From an uncultured Eubacteriales bacterium (GTDB lineage Bacteria > Bacillota > Clostridia > Monoglobales > Monoglobaceae), in NCBI GenBank assembly GCA_905198865.1, contig CAJKEB010000055.1, positions 1 to 11,485 of the forward strand: a stretch of DNA of 11,485 nucleotides. The letters are read 5' to 3'. The position numbers were made by a program, and so were the translations under genes. Positions 6,595 through 11,485 of the stretch are shown here, one piece after another. A model generated the notes under the pieces. It was not told the origin of the DNA. It did no database searches and saw only the letters and a list, made by a program, of their open reading frames with translations. Position 1 is the first letter of the stretch. The number at the start of each line of letters is the position of its first letter.

Positions 6595-7236
6595 GTGATA
6601 GATATTATAACCGCGGCGGTATTTGTTTTATTTATCGTGCTTGGCTGCAAAAGAGGCTTGCTGCGCTCGCTCTACGGCATTGCCGCTCTGGCAGCAAGTA
6701 TAATTATCGCCTATCTGCTTTATCCTTATATTAAGAACTTAATAGCGGACGGATTATTCGGCGACTGGATCAGGTCTATGGTAAAAACGAAATACGTTAC
6801 GCCGGGTCTTTCAGCAAACTCTCTTGATGTCTCATCTCTGCCCGAATATATGAAAAGCATGGTCGATACAGGACGTATCAAGCTCGATTCGGCGCTTACA
6901 ATGTTTATTTCAAACTTAGTGCTTAATCTGCTTTCGTTTATTGCTGTATTTATTGTGACAAGAATACTTATTTCAATTTTAGGCAAGCTGCTGCACTTGA
7001 TTTCAAAGCTCCCGGTAATACACTTCTTTGATAAAATCGGCGGAGCAATATTCGGACTTGTTGAGTCACTGCTTATTCTTTATCTGATATTTGCAGTTAT
7101 ATACGCAGTAACGCCGCTCAGGGATAACCCTGCAACAAAAGCGTTTATATCAGATTCAACACTGACAAAAACAATGTATGAGAATAATCCTCTGGTAGAA
7201 ATGGTAACACCGAGAGATTATGATAATATGAATTAG
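6595..7236 (+). CDS. CvpA family membrane protein
   Basis: CvpA-family proteins are small polytopic inner-membrane proteins named for a role in colicin V export in E. coli; their molecular function in Firmicutes is unresolved. Seen in 213 aa: two close N-terminal hydrophobic segments (about residues 3-20 and 27-47) with the family-typical GCKRGLLRSLYG stretch between them, a more polar middle region (about 50-98) and two further segments (about 103-128 and 150-175). The start is GTG with GAGGTG 9 nt upstream. It lies between the DUF5711-like gene and rho on the same strand, with short gaps (27 and 47 bp). Family call is good; the role is not known. Confidence 0.8.
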   Translation: MIDIITAAVFVLFIVLGCKRGLLRSLYGIAALAASIIIAYLLYPYIKNLIADGLFGDWIRSMVKTKYVTPGLSANSLDVSSLPEYMKSMVDTGRIKLDSALTMFISNLVLNLLSFIAVFIVTRILISILGKLLHLISKLPVIHFFDKIGGAIFGLVESLLILYLIFAVIYAVTPLRDNPATKAFISDSTLTKTMYENNPLVEMVTPRDYDNMN

Positions 7237-7257
7237 TATTTAATAACCGCTAAGCAA

Positions 7258-7287
7258 ATGCCCGTAGGCAATAGGAGGAAAATATGA
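7258..7287 (+). other. Possible nine-codon upstream ORF overlapping the rho start
   Basis: ATG 7258 opens a frame MPVGNRRKI that stops at TGA 7285-7287, overlapping the rho ATG in an ATGA arrangement. The rho Shine-Dalgarno AGGAGG (7273-7278, 5 nt before ATG 7284) lies inside it. A small inverted repeat TGCC/GGCA (7259-7262 with 7267-7270) also lies here. There is no good ribosome binding site for the small frame, so it may be chance. Confidence 0.2.
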
Positions 7288-8846
7288 ATTTCGAATCACC
7301 TTTAAAAGTGACTAACGAAGAAATAGATATGATGAAATTACCGCAGCTAAAAGCCCTTGTAAAGCAGCTCGGTATAAAAGGCACCTCTAAGCTGCATAAG
7401 AACGAGCTTATTGATATACTTAAAGAGCGCCTTGAAAAGCAGACCGGCTCCTCAGATGTGCCGTCAGAAGCTTCTGACCCGAAAATTCAAAAAAATGTGA
7501 ATCGATTCCAAGCTTCGTCCAATATTAAAAATGACAATAATGAAAGCTCAGCAAAAGTTTCTGAAATTCCGGAACAAAATCAACCTTCAGCCGGTCTGAT
7601 AACTGAGAATTCTTCGCAGGAAACCGAGAAACCGCAGCAGGAACGCTCTTTAGCACGCCAGAATAACCCTCAAAATAACTCAGGCAATGCCAATTCAAAT
7701 GATGGGAAGCAGTACTCGGATCCGGTTCACCGCACAAACCTGATGAGCGGCGTACTTGAAGTGATGGAGGACGGCTATGGCTTTCTGCGTTCCGAGAATT
7801 ATCAGTCGGGAGCAAGCGATGTATACGTGCCTCAGGCTCAGATACGCAGGTTTAAATTGAAAACCGGTGACTTTATTACCGGCAACACAAGAATGCAGCA
7901 CGAAGGCGAACGCTTTGAGGCGCTTATCTACGTAAAATCAGTCAACGATGACGGCGTAGATGTGGCACTTCGCAGAAAATCGTTTGAAGATTTAACTCCG
8001 ATTTATCCTACCGAAAGACTTAAGCTGGAGACCGACCGCACCGATTATTCTATGCGTATAATCGACCTTATGGCTCCCGTCGGAAAGGGTCAGAGGGGAA
8101 TAATTGTCGCTCCGCCGAAAGCCGGAAAGACAACTCTGCTTAAAAATATCGCCAACAGCATCACAAAAAACAACCCTGAGGTACAGCTAATCGTTCTGCT
8201 CATTGACGAGCGTCCTGAGGAAGTTACCGATATGCAAAGAAGCATAAACGGTGATGTTATTTACTCTACGTTTGACGAGGATCCGCATAACCATACCAAG
8301 GTTGCCGAAATCGTTCTGGAGCGTGCAAAACGCCTTGTAGAACACAAGAAAGACGTAGTTATATTACTTGACAGTATAACAAGGCTCTCACGCGCGTATA
8401 ACCTGACCATCGCTCCGACAGGCAGAACTCTCTCCGGCGGACTTGATCCGGGTGCGCTTTACAAGCCGAAAAGATTTTTCGGTGCGGCCCGAAATATAGA
8501 AGAAGGCGGAAGCCTGACCATTCTTGCAACCGCGCTTATTGATACGGGAAGCCGTATGGACGATATGATCTTTGAAGAATTCAAGGGAACCGGCAATATG
8601 GAGGTTCATCTTGACAGAAAGCTTCAGGAGCGCCGTGTGTTCCCGGCGATTGATATTTCAAAATCCGGTACAAGGAAAGAGGAACTCCTTCTTACGCCGC
8701 GTGAAAAAGATGCTGTATGGAAAATCCGCCGCGCTCTTATAGGTCAGAATACGGCAGAAGTGACAGAAACTATTCTCAGATATGTAATCGGCTCGCAAAA
8801 TAATGAAGAATTAATTTCCGTAATTGAAAAAATGTTTAAAAACTAA
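7284..8846 (+). CDS. rho: Transcription termination factor Rho with long N-terminal low-complexity insertion
   Basis: Rho is a hexameric RNA helicase that binds C-rich nascent RNA and uses ATP to release RNA polymerase. Seen in 520 aa: Rho N-terminal helical domain (about 17-52, KLPQLKALVKQLGIKG); a low-complexity linker (about 56-149) rich in Asn, Gln and Ser; the cold-shock-like RNA-binding domain (about 154-228, GVLEVMEDGYGFLRS); and the ATPase domain with Walker A APPKAGKTT (276-284), IDERPEE (307-313), Walker B VVILLD (358-363), the Q-loop SGGLDPGALYKPKRFFGAAR (384-403) and the arginine-containing TALIDTGSRMDD region. E. coli Rho is 419 aa, and the extra length lies mostly in the linker. 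The PKAGKT and DERPEE residues that line the bicyclomycin pocket are present. A strong AGGAGG is 5 nt before the ATG. Identity is certain. Confidence 0.98.
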   Translation: MNFESPLKVTNEEIDMMKLPQLKALVKQLGIKGTSKLHKNELIDILKERLEKQTGSSDVPSEASDPKIQKNVNRFQASSNIKNDNNESSAKVSEIPEQNQPSAGLITENSSQETEKPQQERSLARQNNPQNNSGNANSNDGKQYSDPVHRTNLMSGVLEVMEDGYGFLRSENYQSGASDVYVPQAQIRRFKLKTGDFITGNTRMQHEGERFEALIYVKSVNDDGVDVALRRKSFEDLTPIYPTERLKLETDRTDYSMRIIDLMAPVGKGQRGIIVAPPKAGKTTLLKNIANSITKNNPEVQLIVLLIDERPEEVTDMQRSINGDVIYSTFDEDPHNHTKVAEIVLERAKRLVEHKKDVVILLDSITRLSRAYNLTIAPTGRTLSGGLDPGALYKPKRFFGAARNIEEGGSLTILATALIDTGSRMDDMIFEEFKGTGNMEVHLDRKLQERRVFPAIDISKSGTRKEELLLTPREKDAVWKIRRALIGQNTAEVTETILRYVIGSQNNEELISVIEKMFKN

Positions 8847-8921
8847 AAAGATATTCAAACTACTTTTTCGAATAATCAAATCAAAACCGTAAATAACAGA
8901 AGTAAGGAGAAAATAAATATT

Positions 8922-9983
8922 ATGAAGAAATTTTCACTTATAATGTCAATATTAGCTGCGTTTTGCCTGACCTTCGTTTCTGTTTCGGCGTTCAGCTTTG
9001 ACAGCCCAGGCGCTGAGATTGCCTTCGGCAACAGTGCAGCCGCCAATCCGAAACCGGATAATACAAACGAAACCGATGCCGGGTCAAACGCTCCGTCGTG
9101 GATTAATGGTTTAAACTCTTCTCCCACGGCAACGCCGGATCCCGATGCAACGCCAAGCCCGACCGCGACACCTGCGGCATCGCCCGCGCCGACTTCAAAG
9201 TCAACTGTTATAAAGGCCGGTACAAAAGAAGCAGAGACGCTTAAGGTGCCTATTATGCTGTATCACCATATATCAAACGATTTTGACACGTCAAATGCGA
9301 TTTCTATAATATCGCCTAAGGATTTCAGGCTGCACATGACTGCTATTAAGGCGCAGTTCACCCCTGTAAGCCTCAGAGATTACGTTGAATTTGTAAACTG
9401 CCGTGACGGCTCAAAAACAATGCCGCAAAATCCTATAATAGTAACGTTTGACGACGGATACCTCTCAAATTATGAAGTTGCGTATCCGATACTCAAGGAA
9501 CTTGAGATACCGGCAACAATATTTGTTGTAACGGACACTGTAGGCGCCGTAGGCGGAGAAGGCAAGGTTAACTACTCACACTTCACATGGGAACAGGCAA
9601 AAGAAATGGTAGACAGCGGACTTATAGATATACAGTCACACACAAACGACCACGTTAAGCTTGGCACGCTCAACAGAGACGCCGTCAACTTTGAGCTCAG
9701 AAAGTCAAAATACCTTATAGAAAAAAATCTCGGCATTACCTGTGATATGATAGCCTATCCATACGGCTCATACAATGACAGTGTAATTGAAGCGTCGCAC
9801 AAAGCCGGATATAAGGCTCAATGTCTGGTCGGTGACGATGCGACGCATATTGATTACGAGGTTAATATTCCGCGTGACGGAGTGGAACACATGACCCGAA
9901 TCACCGTCAGCGGACTTATGGGTAATGTTAATGTAATTGAACTGGTGCGTCAGGCTCTGGCAAACAAGACAATTACAGAATAG
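8922..9983 (+). CDS. Secreted polysaccharide deacetylase family protein (NodB domain, CE4)
   Basis: CE4 enzymes remove N- or O-acetyl groups from peptidoglycan, chitin-like or other surface polysaccharides using a bound metal. Seen in 353 aa: a Sec signal peptide (residues 1-23, likely cleavage after VSA); a Thr/Pro/Ala-rich linker (about 67-94); then the catalytic domain with the YHHI block (114-117), motif 1 TFDDG (175-179, aspartates 177 and 178), motif 2 SHTNDH giving metal-binding H240 and H244, and motif 3 YPYGSYND (279-286). The catalytic set looks complete. AAGGAG lies 12 nt before ATG 8922. It follows rho by 75 bp and could share its transcript or have its own; no clear promoter is visible. 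The substrate, most likely cell-wall glycan, is inferred. Cell attachment signals other than the signal peptide are absent. Confidence 0.9.
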   Translation: MKKFSLIMSILAAFCLTFVSVSAFSFDSPGAEIAFGNSAAANPKPDNTNETDAGSNAPSWINGLNSSPTATPDPDATPSPTATPAASPAPTSKSTVIKAGTKEAETLKVPIMLYHHISNDFDTSNAISIISPKDFRLHMTAIKAQFTPVSLRDYVEFVNCRDGSKTMPQNPIIVTFDDGYLSNYEVAYPILKELEIPATIFVVTDTVGAVGGEGKVNYSHFTWEQAKEMVDSGLIDIQSHTNDHVKLGTLNRDAVNFELRKSKYLIEKNLGITCDMIAYPYGSYNDSVIEASHKAGYKAQCLVGDDATHIDYEVNIPRDGVEHMTRITVSGLMGNVNVIELVRQALANKTITE

Positions 9984-10016
9984 TTATCTGATTCATAAAA
10001 AGCTAAAAAAAACAAA

Positions 10017-10025
10017 TTATCCACA
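10017..10025 (+). promoter_or_regulatory. Perfect consensus DnaA box
   Basis: TTATCCACA matches the 9-bp DnaA box consensus exactly. It sits in the 113-bp gap between the deacetylase gene and trxA, directly against the hairpin at 10026-10043. Only one box is present, so this is not an origin; a regulatory or chance site are the options. Binding is inferred from sequence only. Confidence 0.5.
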
Positions 10026-10043
10026 GCTCTGCCTTTGCAGAGC
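10026..10043 (+). other. Perfect 7-bp-stem hairpin in the trxA leader
   Basis: GCTCTGC (10026-10032) and GCAGAGC (10037-10043) pair fully around a CTTT loop. It is followed by GAAAGGA, not a T-tract, and on the opposite strand there is no immediate T-tract either, so it is not a standard intrinsic terminator. It may shape the 5' leader or protect the 3' end of the deacetylase mRNA. Confidence 0.6.
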
Positions 10044-10096
10044 GAAAGGATTTAGAGGAATTAAACCCAAAATAAACACGAAAGGACAAATGCCTT

Positions 10097-10411
10097 ATGT
10101 CAAAAGTAATAACACTGACAAGCAGTAACTTTGAGGAAGAAGTATTGAATTCAGACACGCCTGTTCTGGTCGATTTTTGGGCGGCTTGGTGCGGTCCGTG
10201 CAGAATGGTATCACCGATTGTGGATGAAATAGCCGAGGAAACAACCTCTGTTAAGGTCGGCAAGCTCAACGTAGACGAGGAAATGTCTATCGCCGCAAAA
10301 TACGAGGTTATGTCTATTCCTACGCTTATATTATTCAAAAACGGACAGCCGGTTAAAACATCTGTCGGAGCCAAATCAAAGCAGGAGCTTCTCAGCTTCA
10401 TCAGTTTATAA
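10097..10411 (+). CDS. trxA: Thioredoxin
   Basis: Thioredoxin is a small cytoplasmic disulfide reductase that passes electrons from thioredoxin reductase to ribonucleotide reductase, peroxiredoxins and other thiol proteins. Seen in 104 aa: the VDFWAAWCGPC active site with cysteines 32 and 35, the buried Asp 26 found in classical thioredoxins, and the cis-proline 75 in MSIPT. The length is typical. AAAGGA (10081-10086) is 10 nt before ATG 10097. Another ATG at 10090 opens only a 12-codon out-of-frame peptide, with poor spacing. trxB follows after 24 bp, so the two form an operon with a matched reductase-substrate pair. Confidence 0.97.
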   Translation: MSKVITLTSSNFEEEVLNSDTPVLVDFWAAWCGPCRMVSPIVDEIAEETTSVKVGKLNVDEEMSIAAKYEVMSIPTLILFKNGQPVKTSVGAKSKQELLSFISL

Positions 10412-10435
10412 AGAGTAAATTAAGAGGAAATAATT

Positions 10436-11332
10436 ATGTTTGACGCAGTGATTATAGGCGCAGGAACGGCAGGAATGACTGCCGGAATATATCTTGCTCG
10501 CCGTGGAATGTCGGCAGTTATTCTTGAAAACAACACATACGGCGGACAGATAGTAAATTCACGCGAAGTCGAAAACTATCCCGGTCTGAAAAATATATCG
10601 GGCTTTGATTTTGCGACTGAGCTTTACGAGCAAGTAACCTCCCTCGGCGGTCATATTGAGTTTGCAAACGTAACCGGAATAAAAACAGATACTGATTGCA
10701 AGACGGTTATGACCACCGATAAAGAATACAAATGTAAAAATATAATTATTGCTTCAGGCGCTGCAAACAGAAAGCTCGGTCTTGAAGAAGAGGACGAGCT
10801 TATCGGCAGAGGCATTTCTTACTGTGCGACTTGCGACGGCTCATTCTTCAGAGATAAGCCTGTCGCAGTTGTCGGCGGTGGAAATACCGCGCTTGACGAC
10901 GCCAAGTTTTTAAGCGAAATATGTGCTGAAGTACTCATTATCCACCGCAGAGACGAGTTCAGAGGCGACAGCAGAACCGTCCGTGAATTGAGCGAACTCG
11001 ATAATGTGAAGTTTGTTATGAACTCGCTGCCTGTAAAACTCACAACCGATGACAGCGGCAAACTCGCCGGCGTTATAATCCGGGATAAAATCAGCGGCGC
11101 AGTAACTGAGCTCAGCGTAAAAGGTCTGTTTGTCGCAGTCGGTCAGGTGCCGAACACTGCTTTCCTGAAAGATAGCGGCGTTAATCTTGATAAATACGGC
11201 TATGTTATAGCAGGCGAAGACTGCCGAACCAATATAGAGGGTATATATGCTGCCGGCGACTGCCGAACCAAAGCTCTGCGGCAGCTCACAACAGCGGCAG
11301 CTGACGGCTCAATCGCCGCAACCTTGATATAA
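10436..11332 (+). CDS. trxB: Thioredoxin-disulfide reductase
   Basis: This FAD flavoenzyme transfers electrons from NADPH to thioredoxin. Seen in 298 aa: N-terminal FAD motif GAGTAG (8-13), the YGGQI flavin-contact block (35-39), redox-active CATC (130-133) in ISYCATCDGSFF, NAD(P)H motif GGGNTA (147-152), HRRDEFR (170-176) whose arginines favour NADPH, and the C-terminal FAD block IYAAGDCRTK (270-279). The usual tail after AAADGSIAA is shortened: the protein ends in TLI, making it a little shorter than most TrxB (about 305-320 aa), but all functional motifs are intact. GAGGA lies 7 nt before the ATG. It is the last gene before a strong terminator. Ferredoxin-dependent relatives exist, but the HRR motif argues for NADPH. 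Confidence 0.95.
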   Translation: MFDAVIIGAGTAGMTAGIYLARRGMSAVILENNTYGGQIVNSREVENYPGLKNISGFDFATELYEQVTSLGGHIEFANVTGIKTDTDCKTVMTTDKEYKCKNIIIASGAANRKLGLEEEDELIGRGISYCATCDGSFFRDKPVAVVGGGNTALDDAKFLSEICAEVLIIHRRDEFRGDSRTVRELSELDNVKFVMNSLPVKLTTDDSGKLAGVIIRDKISGAVTELSVKGLFVAVGQVPNTAFLKDSGVNLDKYGYVIAGEDCRTNIEGIYAAGDCRTKALRQLTTAAADGSIAATLI

Positions 11333-11347
11333 AGAATTTTGTAATTT

Positions 11348-11389
11348 AAAATGTACTGCTTTGCTATTGAGCGCAACAGTACATTTTTT
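11348..11389 (+). terminator. Intrinsic terminator of the trxA-trxB operon
   Basis: An 11-bp perfect stem (11348-11358 with 11377-11387; core ATGTACTG / CAGTACAT) encloses a second 4-bp stem TTGC/GCAA (11361-11364 with 11373-11376), and six T residues run through 11384-11389. It starts 16 bp after the trxB stop codon. Confidence 0.9.
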
Positions 11390-11404
11390 CTTAACACAAA
11401 TTAT

Positions 11405-11477
11405 AGTTTGACGAGGAGTTATTGCAAGCTAAGCTTGCAGCCGGACACCGCCCATGCAATGGGCGGTAATGCAAACT
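11405..11477. repeat. Nested inverted-repeat element after the trxB terminator
   Basis: Two strong palindromes sit close together: TGCAAGCT / AGCTTGCA (11423-11430 with 11432-11439, one-base centre) and ACCGCCCAT / ATGGGCGGT (11447-11455 with 11459-11467, GCA loop). They are enclosed by AGTTTG (11405-11410) and CAAACT (11472-11477). No ORF is supported. There is no T-tract, so it does not look like a further terminator. It may be a REP-like element or a structured RNA segment; it lies at the window edge and may continue past 11485. Confidence 0.6.
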
Positions 11478-11485
11478 GCGGTAGG

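Noticed and set aside
8852..8874. TATTC/GAATA inverted repeat after rho as a terminator
   Set aside because: The stem is only 5 bp and AT-rich, with T residues in the loop rather than after it; it would not work as an intrinsic terminator.
9984..10096. Replication origin suggested by the DnaA box
   Set aside because: Only one box is present, with no cluster, no dnaA or dnaN nearby and no clear unwinding element, so an origin is not supported.
9937..10128. 63-codon ORF spanning the deacetylase end and the trxA start
   Set aside because: It overlaps two firm genes in another frame, crosses the DnaA box and hairpin, and has no recognisable domain.

Overview
The window is a moderately AT-rich, densely packed bacterial chromosome segment in which every credible gene lies on the + strand. 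Gene content points to an anaerobic, low-to-medium GC Firmicute of class Clostridia, probably near the Oscillospirales/Ruminococcaceae. The reasons are a stand-alone EcfA1-EcfA2-EcfT module followed by truA, a DUF5711-like membrane protein next to a CvpA-family protein, a Rho factor with a long N/Q/S-rich insertion, AGGAG-type ribosome binding sites and a consensus sigma-A type promoter. This placement is inferred from content only; there is no rRNA or other phylogenetic marker here beyond the housekeeping genes.

Layout. Positions 58-789 hold a ComF-family phosphoribosyltransferase-like protein whose reading frame stays open to the left edge. A 168-bp spacer (790-957) carries a good promoter and a 29-bp tandem duplication of the translation start region. 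Positions 958-1842 encode a SAM-dependent methyltransferase of the RlmI-like COG1092 type. A 7-bp tandem repeat (TAGGGAN, 1833-1879) supplies the stop codon of that gene, and a hairpin-rich MITE/REP-like element follows (1879-1981). Positions 2019-5319 hold ecfA1, ecfA2, ecfT and truA with gaps of 17, -8 and 10 bp. Positions 5344-8846 hold the DUF5711-like protein, a CvpA-family protein and rho. Positions 8922-9983 encode a secreted polysaccharide deacetylase. A 113-bp spacer with a perfect DnaA box and a 7-bp-stem hairpin precedes trxA (10097-10411) and trxB (10436-11332). A strong intrinsic terminator follows trxB, and another inverted-repeat element runs towards the right edge.

Functionally, the ECF genes build the shared energising module for vitamin and metal uptake by separately encoded S components. 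TruA modifies tRNA, Rho ends transcription, and TrxA/TrxB form a complete NADPH-dependent thiol-reducing pair. The DUF5711-like and CvpA-like proteins are poorly characterised envelope proteins.

I found no new defence, mobile or biosynthetic system. The most unusual signals are small-scale: the duplicated ribosome binding site and start whose upstream copy has ACG in place of ATG, the heptamer array that places TAG stops in all three frames, the prion-like insertion in Rho, and the DnaA box next to a hairpin before trxA.
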